Of a stretch of DNA of 64,000 nt, positions 55,178 to 63,960 are shown one piece after another. A program made the position numbers and the translations under genes. Under the pieces are notes generated by a model. That model did not search any database, was not told the origin of the DNA, and saw only the letters and a program-made list of their open reading frames with translations. Position 1 is the first letter of the stretch, and each line of letters begins with the position of its first letter. This DNA is from Kalaharituber pfeilii (taxonomy: Eukaryota; Ascomycota; Pezizomycetes; Pezizales; Pezizaceae): positions 186,001 through 250,000 of the forward strand of contig WHUZ01000057.1 in NCBI GenBank assembly GCA_015179045.1, written 5' to 3'.

Positions 55178-56356
55178 TCATTCATGAATAAGCTCCAATT
55201 TCCCATCCTTCCCCGCCGTGCTGCACTTGACACAGTGCAAATAATATATATTGTCATATCGCCAGTATCTAGTCATGGGGCGATCAATAGTACGACTCCG
55301 AGGCCCCATAAATTCGTTGACCTTGCTGCAAGATACGCAGGTGTATTCATAATGCGTACTGGTTCCACTTATTCCTTTGCCAGTCACAGTTGCATTAGCA
55401 ACGTCACCGATGTGCTTGCAATCCGGACATCTGATTTTCATTGGGCCACTATACGTGCAGGACTTACACGAGCCTCTCAGAATGAGGCCCCTATTAGCTG
55501 AACCAGCTACAGCGGAAGGTGAAGATATCCATGGAGGATGGGCCGTAGCGGAGGAGTTAACAGCAACGGCGATCGCAAAGTCATGAGAGTTGGAAAGCAG
55601 GTCTATGAACTCACGACTGTTACGGAGTGAATCGAGTGTCCAAGTCGCATATTGTGTAAAGTATCGCAATAAACGGTCTGATGGCAGTCCAGATACTGCA
55701 GGGCTTGAGTGCGTAGAGGCTCCAGCAGTACTGGAAGCAGAGGAACTGACTGTGGAAAATGGAAGGTTTGCGCAAGCATATGCAATAGCTAAAGTCACCG
55801 AGGTGATGTCTTGGGGTGAGGCTACCATGCCGCACTCAACGAGCAAGGTAGTGACTTTTGATAAGCTCAGGTCGCTGAGCCCGGCAATATTGAAGCGGTC
55901 TGCGAAGACATAGAGCTTTGTATGGTAAAGGAGGGAGGAAGGAGATTCGGGATTGGGACTAATCACAAGGAGTTCATTCAGGAAATGGATCAGCATGGGG
56001 AACCATTGTGTCAACATTTTCGTATAGGAGACTCACGTCCTATATTCCCTTGCATATGCCCAAAATAAAAACGCCTTAAAAGTCTCTTGTTCCACATCAC
56101 TCAGCTCTATGATGCCCTCTTGCCCCTCACGCATCTGATTGTTAACGTGTTTGTGCAGTTCAGGCGATAGTGATGCCAACAGGGCCTTGTGAATAAAGAA
56201 CTCTGCTGGTTGTGTGGGCTCCGATTCAACATTTTTCAATATCGCACTTGTAACCACCTCCCGAGTGGGCGCAACTTCGGTTGCAGTGATGCAATGTGGC
56301 TTCAAAGCAATTTTCAAAATTGGTGAGTAAAGCAAATTAGGATCTAACTCGTCCAT
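55178..56356 (-). CDS. BTB / zinc-ribbon protein, subfamily B (B2)
   Basis: Model complement(join(55178..55958,56037..56356)), 366 aa. MDELDPNLLYSPILKIALK start; BTB core FFIHKALLASLSPELHKHV (about residues 52-107) ending WAYAREYRT; phase-2 intron of 78 bp (GTGAGT..ATTAG) giving YRT|PNPESPSSLLYHTKLYVF; helical region LPSDRLLRYFTQYATWTLDS; then CKSCTYSGPMKIRCPDC, YEYTCVSCSKV and YYLHCVKCSTAG, likely two zinc ribbons. About 70-75% similar to B1 by eye. The intron sits at the same codon and phase in all five family members. Intact frame and conserved promoter suggest it is expressed. Confidence 0.82.
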
Positions 56357-56526
56357 CGGCCTTATTTTCCATGAAGTGTGAGTTCTTGCATTAATGTACT
56401 TGCGCGAAGACTAGATTAAGATAGAAAGTTCCTTACATAGTGGTTAATTCAGGTGAATCCAGATATCGCAATTTCTGGACGAGGTTCTCAGATATGCTAA
56501 CGTCTGATGCTGCTGCTGGGTGTTCG

Positions 56527-56532
56527 CTTATA
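56527..56532 (-). promoter_or_regulatory. TATA box of BTB gene B2
   Basis: TATAAG on the minus strand, 171-176 bp before the ATG and aligned with those of B1 and B3. Confidence 0.6.
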
Positions 56533-56640
56533 TTTGTATGACCGGCGACCTTTAATTGATCTCTTTCGCGGTTGATATCTCGTTCTACGATTCCTCATGG
56601 ATGGCCTGAGATGATAAGGAATGACAGTTGTCTTTGTCTT

Positions 56641-57503
56641 GGCGTCCATACCCATCGTAATGCTGAAAACCTTGGCACGCTGACTACGGTACCAGTTTAA
56701 CAAGCTTACGCCTATGGGCCTATGATTTCGGTCAGCAGATCAATCTAAATCACGAGAGTTTGAGATATTAGCCCGTGCTCCTGGAGGCAGATCCATCCCA
56801 GCGTCACTGTTGTAAATGACAATCCAGATACCTTACCTAGAAGGGACAACCATCGGACGAGAATTTGGAGGGAACCTTGCAATCAAAAGCTCTCAGTGGA
56901 TTCTGCCTTCCCATCTAATTTTATTCCTGAAACTTTATTCTCCAGTTCGCCAGGGCCAAACTTTGGTCTTTTACCTTCGCTGATACGAATACAATAGGAT
57001 CCCTGCAATCTACTGCAGTAATGCGGCGTACCGAGGCCTAGCCAATCACAAATGGGCAAATACGAATTCCAGGCATACTCTGATTCTGATGAATGGAGTG
57101 ATCAGGGACCGTCGGTAGACTCAAGGCCAGCATAGATATCAAAGGAACATCATGGGCTCATCGCTGAGCTCAAAAATACTAAGCTTCCAGAGTTACAGAT
57201 AAAGGCACTCCACCAGTCCTAACACACATGACGAGGAGTTGATTTTTACGACATGATTGATATTTCCCTATAATTTTCTTTGTACGTAGTCTCGTCATAG
57301 TGTAACGGCGGCTCGTGGTCTGGGCTCGTGGTCTACGGAGCGCAGGCAGGCGGCGGTTCAGCAGGTCATGACGTTCAGCACAGCAGGTAACCAATCTTAC
57401 TTAGTGAAAACTAAATACAAGAGGTTGCGTAAAGAGAAAAGGAAAAGAGAACACGCAGCCATGAACACCGAAGGGTCAGATTAAGACGAGCGAGACCACA
57501 TAC
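56641..57503. other. Intergenic, nothing recognised
   Basis: A remnant of the hairpin's 5' half (TCTCGTCATAG) is at about 57291-57301, followed by a GC-rich stretch with GGCTCGTGGTCT repeated twice. No gene. Confidence 0.4.
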
Positions 57504-57508
57504 TTCCT

Positions 57509-58108
57509 TTGTTTTTACCTCCACCATCTCCGGGGAAGGCCAACAAGAAGCGCAAGGGTAAGGGGCCTTCTCTTCAGGTCCCCTACGCCTTGAAGCGACA
57601 ACTTAACGACAAGGAGGCGGAGAAGATAGGCGCGTCTCCACTGCTCCCCACCCCGAAGACGGAGGCCCCCCCCCCCACCTTGAAGAGACAGAGGCTGTCG
57701 AGCCAAGAAGCAGCCTTCGAGCGTCACTCAAAGGGGAAAAACACCCAGCCCCCCACAAGTCCACAGACCTCCGGTTCACCCAAACGCCCCACCAAAAACC
57801 CCAGCCCCCCTCTCCGAATCCCCAAGACAAGTTCCGCCACTCCCGATGCCACCACCCCCGTACAAGGCATCGTAGTACATGGTATTGCCCTAAGGAAGGA
57901 CCTGGGCAAGGTTCGTAAGTGGTTGGAGGCAAGCAACAAGATAGGGAAGACGGTAGGGATTCGTTGGCTTAGACAGAAGGCAAGACTGGTCGAGGAGGGT
58001 AAGAAGACCAGTTCGGTGGTCGTATACTTGGAAAAGCCGATCGAGGTGGAGAAAGTGAGACTGGGAGGACGTTGGATGAGAGCGGACCAGTATGAATGGG
58101 ACAGGTGA
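57509..58108 (+). CDS. LINE ORF1-like protein, 5'-truncated
   Basis: Lys/Pro/Ser-rich low-complexity N-terminal part, then a folded region with VQGIVVHGIALRKDLG, GIRWLRQKARLVEEGKKTS, SVVVYLEKPIEVEKVRLGG and a YEWDR end. This alpha/beta pattern with a strand-rich end fits the RRM-like nucleic-acid-binding domain of LINE ORF1 proteins; that is an inference. The element's 5' end at 57517 lies 8 bp into this frame, so the true N-terminus is missing and the start is fortuitous. Confidence 0.55.
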   Translation: MFLPPPSPGKANKKRKGKGPSLQVPYALKRQLNDKEAEKIGASPLLPTPKTEAPPPTLKRQRLSSQEAAFERHSKGKNTQPPTSPQTSGSPKRPTKNPSPPLRIPKTSSATPDATTPVQGIVVHGIALRKDLGKVRKWLEASNKIGKTVGIRWLRQKARLVEEGKKTSSVVVYLEKPIEVEKVRLGGRWMRADQYEWDR

Positions 58109-58300
58109 CGGAAGCAGGACGGATAGACTGGCCCTCTGAGGAAGGTTTTGTCCCGCATCACGTAGGATCACCGCGGGCACCACATGTATCTAGCTGAGGT
58201 GTTATTTTGTTTTTGTTTTGTTTTGACTTATAATAAAAACCCTCGCCATAGCCCGTTGGGCGGCATGCGAGTATTGATATAAAAAAAAAAAAAAAAAAAA
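57517..58300 (+). mobile_element. ORF1-only LINE-derived element (784 bp)
   Basis: TTCCTTTGTTTTT stands on both sides (57504-57516 and 58301-58313). The insert carries a 190-aa open frame that ends in a stop at 58108, 130 bp of UTR, the LINE hairpin (CTCGCCATAGCCC..GGGCGGCATGCGAG) and an A-tail. There is no ORF2. A second member of this class lies at 62225-62535. Confidence 0.85.
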
Positions 58301-58359
58301 TTCCTTTGTTTTTCTGTAGTTTTTTCTCTGATCACACCTAATTAGCGTAGTATAGCCTC

Positions 58360-58430
58360 ATGTATCTAGATCCTCGTCATAGCCCAAAGGGCGGCATACG
58401 ACTAATGATATATAGAAAAAAAAAAAACTT
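58360..58430 (+). mobile_element. LINE tail with covarying stem
   Basis: TCCTCGTCATAGCCCAAAGG..GCATACGACTAATGATATAT and an A-tail. The outer stem is CTCGT/ACGAC: the usual C-G pair next to the loop has become T-A. No duplication found, so the 5' end is uncertain. Confidence 0.65.
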
Positions 58431-59112
58431 ATATACACTTTCGAGACTCTGCAATACGCACTTAGGTCCTATCCTTTTTAAATTTTACCTGTATGCATTG
58501 TACCGACATCCCGAAATGCTTGTCAGAGGTCACCTTAGCATGGCGCTATTTACCCGGCTCGCTATACAATATCCCGTTACACATGGCCGTTGGGCTGGTA
58601 TACGAGTAGTAATATTAAGGAATGAATGGCCAGGAATATATATTGTTGCCATTTACCACATGTACCTCTCAGGTGTCTAGTAATTAATCGATTGGATGGC
58701 AGGATATCTGCAATAGGAGGTGCTATCCTCTATAGTAGCTAAGGCTTGAAGTTGAACTTTATTTTGGAACATGCGATCATAAGACGAAGCTACAGGAGAG
58801 TCTGGTATTTGAGTTCGTGACACAACTGTCGGTGGTATGGAAGGGAACGAGTCAGTTCAACGACACATGTGTTGGCCAATCTATCACTGCAGAACTCGCG
58901 TGAACTGGGGACCTCAAAAGATAAATCTTACGCTCGGTTCAAGCTGGGACAGGTCCACAGGGAATAACAGACATCGTCATAATTTGTAGGACTACAAGAT
59001 CAAGAAAGATGGATGAGAAGAGAAAGATGGATAAAGCTGAGGACCCAATCTTGAAGATAAATGAACAATGAAGGGGATTGTATTATATCAAAGACCCTTG
59101 GAGATATCCTCC
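58431..59112. other. Intergenic, nothing recognised
   Basis: No gene or repeat identified. A sequence like the hairpin's 3' half (GGCTGGTATACGAGTAGTAAT) at 58593 may be a remnant. Confidence 0.4.
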
Positions 59113-59125
59113 AAGATCTGTTATT

Positions 59126-59175
59126 TTTTTTTTTTTATATCATTAATCGCGTGCCGCCCTATGGGCTATGGCGAT
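59126..59175 (-). mobile_element. Hairpin-only retroposed tail (50 bp)
   Basis: T-tract, ATATCATTAATCGCGTGCCG, CCC-TAT-GGGCTATGGCGAT. AAGATCTGTTATT (13 bp) at 59113-59125 and 59176-59188. The shortest insertion seen: hairpin plus about 12 A and one extra base. Confidence 0.94.
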
Positions 59176-59271
59176 AAGATCTGTTATTTCGAGAATTTGG
59201 CATCACTTAAATGAAGACAGTGTGAGAATGGAATTGATAAAGCTTTTACTGTTCCGATACCACTCTTTCCG

Positions 59272-60352
59272 CTACAAAAGGTGAGGCGCTTCTCCCGCCC
59301 ATATTAGCTCCAAATGCCCGCCTGCACCACTCACGTTACACTTGCTACAACGCAATAAATATGAGTGCCCATATCGAATACCCCCAAATACGGTGGCATC
59401 CTCCTCAACGTTGGCTTCCCCGCGACAGCTACTTTCCTTTCCGCACGCTCCGCAAGTGTATTCGTAAGCCGTTCTAGCCCCAATGATCCTCCCATCACCA
59501 CCGAAGTCAACATTGAACAAGCCGCAAAAGGAACAACCCAGCTTCATTGCGCCTGTATAACCACAATCCTTACACCTGCGGTCCAGTATATTGTACACAC
59601 CGGTCGAACTAGCGGTAGTAGGCGAACAACCCCATGGAGGAATTTCCGCAGCGCGAGAGCTGACAACCACAGCGACCGCGAAGTCATAGGCGTTGGAAAG
59701 CAGGTCCAGGAACTCGCGACTGTGACGGAGAGCATCAAGTCCCCAAGCAGAGTATTGTGTGAAGTAACGCAATAAACGCTCTGACGGCAATCCAGAGGGT
59801 CTAGCTTGGCTCGTAGATGCACTTTCATAGGAATTTGTGGTATCAATGGTGGAAAGTGGAAGGTTGTCCCAAGCATATCCAATAGCCGAGACAATTGAGG
59901 TAATATCTTCAGGTGATGTAACCACACCACAGCTGGGAAGCAATGAGGTGATCTTGGAGTAGCTCAAGTCACTGAGAGCGACAACATTGAAGCGGTCTGC
60001 GAGAGCATAAAGCTTTGTGTGGTATAACAGGGAAGATAGGGATTTGGGGTCAGGACTGCTTGGAGGAATCCATCCTCGAGTAAATTAATATGGGAAGCCA
60101 CTGCAGCAGATTACTCGCATGTTAGACTCACGTCCTGTACTCCTTCGTGTATGCCCACAGCAAAAACCCCTTGAGAGTTTCTTCATCCACCTCATTCAGC
60201 TCCATAATGCCCTCTTGCCCCTCACGCATGTCATTGTTAACATGTTTGTGAAGCACATTTGAGAATGATGCCAGCAGGGCTTTGTGAATGAAATACTCTG
60301 TCCGCGGTGTGGGCCCAGTTTCAGAACCTCTCAATGTCGCACTTTGAATCAT
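59272..60352 (-). CDS. BTB / zinc-ribbon protein, subfamily B (B3), start codon lost
   Basis: Model complement(join(59272..60055,60132..60352)), 334 aa from the first ATG. The frame is open further upstream to IDELDPDFLRSPFFKIILK, which aligns with the MDELDPN start of B2, but the initiator is ATA (60449-60451) and a TAG lies three codons before it. BTB core EYFIHKALLASFSNVLHKHV, end WAYTKEYRT, phase-2 intron of 76 bp, then CKDCGYTGAMKLGCSFCG, YTCGACGK and LLRCSKCNVSG. Only the N-terminal 33 residues would be lost if translation starts at 60352, so a working shortened protein is possible. Otherwise it is a pseudogene. Confidence 0.72.
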
Positions 60353-60631
60353 ATCCTGAGTGTGGGCGACTGTAGTTTCAGTTTCACACGCCGGCTTGAG
60401 TATGATTTTGAAAAATGGGGAGCGAAGGAAATCAGGATCGAGTTCGTCTATAGGCCTGTCCTAATCCATGGCGTTCGCAACACCAAAGTCTCTGTATTAA
60501 TGTACTTGCACGAACGCTAGCAAAGTCTGAAATGTTCCTTACATCTGGCATTCGCTAACTTCAGTTTGTGAACTACCGATCGTGATTGCTGAGGGCAGCT
60601 TCTGATGTGGATGTAAGTCGCTGGCTTTCAG

Positions 60632-60637
60632 CTTATA
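60632..60637 (-). promoter_or_regulatory. TATA box of BTB gene B3
   Basis: TATAAG on the minus strand, 181-186 bp upstream of the former start codon, aligned with the sites of B1 and B2. Confidence 0.55.
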
Positions 60638-60779
60638 ATTGCGCGGCGCACAACTTTACATTGATCGATTTTCGCGGCTGGTGTCTCCTTCTATGTTGCG
60701 CTTATACTCATGACGCGGCTGAGATGGTTCTTTCGCCACTAGCAGAAAACCTGGCGCGCAGAATCTAAATATAGGCTAG

Positions 60780-61160
60780 TGCAATTGTAATGTCAAACAA
60801 GCTGACACCAATGAGCCCAGAAGGCGTCAAGGGAACAGAAAACTGGATGCTGACTTTCAGGGCTAACTCAGGCCGGTCCAGGCGTTTCAGCCCAATGCAG
60901 ATCACGGCCTGGCCTGTGAGATTCATTGGGCCCTACTTGTCATGACTGTTTTAGAAGATAACTCCTTCTTTGGGCATTGTGACTGTTCTGTAAGATTACA
61001 AGACCGAGAACACTGGACAACGCCCAGGATTGACTTTTGATGTAACCTAGAATCGGCAGGGTTACTCTGCGTACTCTGCGTACTTGCTACTGTACCACCA
61101 GTAATGAAGTATTATCCGTCTTTTGTTGTGTCAATGAATCCTTATTTCAGTTACTGCCAA
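60780..61160. other. Intergenic
   Basis: A short GGCCGGTCCAGGCG/CACGGCCTGGCCTG stretch (60870-60920) resembles the hAT-element minisatellite. Nothing else recognised. Confidence 0.4.
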
Positions 61161-61175
61161 TTAGGGATGACGACG

Positions 61176-61230
61176 ATTTTCCTTTTTTTTTATATCATTA
61201 CTCGCATGCCGCCCTATGGGCTATGGCGAG
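61176..61230 (-). mobile_element. Hairpin-only retroposed tail (55 bp)
   Basis: GATTTTCC-T9, ATATCATTACTCGCATGCCG, GGGCTATGGCGAG. AGGG(A/T)TGACGAC borders both ends with one mismatch (61164-61175 and 61231-61242). Confidence 0.75.
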
Positions 61231-61338
61231 AGGGTTGACGACTTGTTGTCCCGCCTTTGTGTTGCATGATGTTGTTACGTTGTTCTGTTTTTTTTTTTTT
61301 CGGCTCACTTTTTGCCCACATTACTAGCGAGGATCATG

Positions 61339-61914
61339 CAAAGATAGGCACACACCTTCAATATCAGGACGAAATTATTACCGAAGCGGGGATACGGCAA
61401 CTATCAAGAACCCGGAGAGCCGTGGAGAGGAACCGACTGGAACTCAGCTACAGACCACTAACACGGCTGGGGCAAAGAGTATCAACATTGGCAGGCATAC
61501 TGGGGGGCAAGGGGCTGAGAAAGTAGAAACACACGATTGGCAAAGCAGACAGCCCGGAATGCCGATGGTGCGGAGAAGAGGAGGAATCCACCACACACGT
61601 GCTCAACAGGTGCAAGGTATGGAAAATAAGAGGGCCAGGAGGGATGACAGACCTGATTGAGCCACCCAAGAGCAAGGGCAAGGACCCTCTGGCAGATATA
61701 ATAGAGTGGGCGGATCTATAGCTATCGCCGATTAGTCTCCTTATTTCTTTCCGATTATTTCCTATCACTTCCTTTCTACCGCTGATTATGGCGACGGAGA
61801 TTATTTCCTTAATTCTATGATAATGGGCGACGGGCATTATTTCCTTTATGTACCTAACCTCGCCATAGCCCCTAGGGCGGCACGCGAGTAATGATATAAA
61901 AAAAAAAAAAAAAA
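61339..61914 (+). mobile_element. 5'-truncated LINE (576 bp)
   Basis: ORF2 C-terminal sequence close to the full-length LINE (QYQDEIITEAGIRQLSR, DSPECRWCGEEEES), with an in-frame TAG after KGLRK, then 3' UTR with extra GATTATTTCCTT repeats, hairpin and A-tail. AGCGAG(G/C)ATCATG at 61326-61338 and 61915-61927. Confidence 0.85.
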
Positions 61915-62224
61915 AGCGAGCATCATGGGCCATAACTTCGCTGTTCGTGTTGTCTGCTTGCGCGGTTGGGTTCTCCGTTCCCGCTTAAACAAGGATTGTC
62001 GGTCATGAGTTTCTTGAGATGGCCGAGCTTTTGCATATACAAGTGGGTCAGAACACCTTGGTGTTTATTCATTTGTTTTGTTTTATTTTCTGCCTACATC
62101 GCAAGGTGGAATCGTGGGTGCAGGTAACTTTTACACTTGGTCTGGCTTGTGCGGTTGGTTTTGCTTTTCCGTCTTCAATTTAGGTGAGGAAGGTGGGCCA
62201 TTATGTAACTTGTTATCTTTTCGT

Positions 62225-62535
62225 TTTTTTTTTTTTTTTTATATCATTACTCGCATACCGCCCTATGGGCTATGGCGAGGTATTTATTAACGAAAGACAA
62301 ACAAATCAACATCCCTAACTAAATGTAGTGCCCGCGACTCTCGTACATTGTGCGGGTGGTCAACACAGCCTACTTCCTCCGCCTGTCCGGCTCGTATTGA
62401 GTGGTCCTCAAAATCTTCCCGCCTAACCTGACTCTGTCTATTTCGGTCTCCTCCTCCAAATACACCACGACCGAGCTAGTCTTCTTGCCTTCCTCCATCA
62501 GCTCGGCCTTTCGTCTCAACCACCTTATCCCCACG
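62225..62535 (-). mobile_element. ORF1-only LINE-derived element (311 bp)
   Basis: GTTATCTTTTCGT at 62212-62224 and 62536-62548. On the minus strand the insert starts within the ORF1-like frame (VGIRWLRRKAELMEEGKKTS, SVVVYLEEETEIDRVRLGGK, stop), then UTR, hairpin and A-tail, in the same order as the element at 57517-58300. Confidence 0.88.
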
Positions 62536-62618
62536 TTATCTTTTCGTAGATAAGCACTCTATGGCTCTCCTTATAGGCCAGCAGGGCAGCATACAAGTGA
62601 TGAAACACACACATATAC

Positions 62619-62963
62619 TAGTGAGCGGCACCAGCTAGCTCGAGCCGAGCTGGAGGGTGAGCTCGAGCCAGCTCGTGAGTAAGTGAGCTCGGCTCGAGCC
62701 TGGATTGATTATATACATAATATTGACAAACTAAACTAAACTAAGCTAAATTTTCATCTTTCTCACTACTATCAGCTAAATTGTGCATTTCGAAGTTGTT
62801 GGTAGGTCAGAATGAGCTCCAAGTCTCTAATTTTTACTATATTAGGTATTTACAGTTTATGAAACCTTGCACTGGCTAAGCATTTTAGCGAGCTGTCAAG
62901 AAAAACACAAGCATGATCTTGGCTCGTTTGAGCTCGAGCTGGCTCGGCTCGTGCCGCTCACTA
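62619..62963. mobile_element. hAT MITE, copy 2 (345 bp)
   Basis: TAGTGAGCGGCACCAGC..GAGCCGTGCC-type ends (GTGCCGCTCACTA at right). 8-bp ACATATAC on both sides (62611-62618 and 62964-62971). About 95% identical to copy 1; a 10-bp gain near 62710 is offset by a 10-bp loss near the right end. Confidence 0.93.
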
Positions 62964-63004
62964 ACATATACACAAGCAACAAAAGAAACAGAAAAAAAAA
63001 GCAA

Positions 63005-63703
63005 CGACAGACGTGGAAACTCGGGCTGAAGAATTCTCAGAGACCTTGTCCCTCTCTATGGAGGCCACATTCCGATCCACATCTCTAAAGATCACTGCCG
63101 CGCCGGTGGGGCACGAGACGCGACCTAGTAGAGGGCTCGCTAGCCTGGAATCTTTACAGACACTCCTGGAAGGAGAACGCAGGAGGGCAGAGGCACGTGC
63201 CCTATGCTTCCCCAACGAACACTTACGGGAAAAACCCTAGGACAGCCGACACCTGAGAGGCTCCCTGATCCACAGACCCACCCTCCCATTAGCAATACTA
63301 CCCACCCTCCTGGCAGTGGTAGAGCTCGTGGCAGAAAGGCGGCGGAACTTGAGGGATCCCGGAGCTGTGAGGCTTGCATGGGTTAAGGCCCATGTGGGGA
63401 TAGAGGGCAATGAGATCGCAGATGAGAGGGCCAATGAGGGGGCCAGATGCATGAGGTACGATGGGCAGGCCACTGAGGGCGGTCTGCGCCAGGAGTTAGC
63501 TCGAAAGAGAAAGGAGGAGAGGGAGCGAGCTGGGTCCGGGAAGGGCAAGTTCGTGAAGTGGTGCAGAAGGGCCCTCACCAACTACACCTGGCTGCGAACT
63601 GGGAAAGGCGGAGCCATGTGGAGGAGGAAAATCAGTGGAGAGGAGGCGCGGTCCTCTTGTGGAGCAGCTTGGAGTGCAGAACATGTGGTGTTCGAGTGTG
63701 GTG
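63005..63703 (+). mobile_element. LINE ORF2 fragment with internal deletion
   Basis: Encodes ASLESLQTLLEGERRRAEAR and HLRGSLIHRPTLPLAILPTL (aligned to residues about 760-820 of the full-length ORF2), a stop at 63238, then after a jump VRLAWVKAHVGIEGNEIADE (RNase H end) and a C-rich tail. About 100 residues between these blocks are missing. Target duplication not found. Confidence 0.75.
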
Positions 63704-63704
63704 A

Positions 63705-63736
<32 letters not shown>

Positions 63737-63960
63737 ATAACCCCGCTTGCAGCGCCAAGCCATGGCAGGGTCCCTGGGCACGCCCTCGAAGCCCGGAGAC
63801 AGGCTTAACAAACAAAGAAATTTCTATCTACTTCTACAACCTGAAACCAGAAACCTCCGGACGGTCCAAAACCTGATTCCAGAAACCTCCGGACGGTCCT
63901 TCCGGTTTCTGCCTCAGGGAGGCTCCACTATATATCTCCCCCTCTCCCCCCTCCCGCTTC
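63704..63960 (-). mobile_element. Second-family LINE-like tail, longer copy
   Basis: T-tract (about 27), AAATCACATAACCCCGC.., CCAAGCCATGGCAGGGTCCC, then CGAAGCCCGGAGACAGGC and AGAAATTTCTATCTAC, which match the region before the hairpin at 47265-47310. The insertion interrupts the LINE fragment before it. The 5' end is uncertain or beyond the window. Confidence 0.7.
63847..63899. repeat. Two direct repeats of 21 bp
   Basis: CCAGAAACCTCCGGACGGTC(C) occurs at 63847 and again at 63879, period 32. A TATATAT follows at 63929, so this could be a promoter-proximal region of whatever lies to the right. Confidence 0.7.

Larger units (their letters stand above)
54000..56640. repeat. Segmental duplication, copy 2 (contains BTB gene B2)
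   Basis: Partner of 49496-51700. The non-coding part was lengthened by insertions and divergence (for example 54420-54870 is mostly unmatched). Confidence 0.75.
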
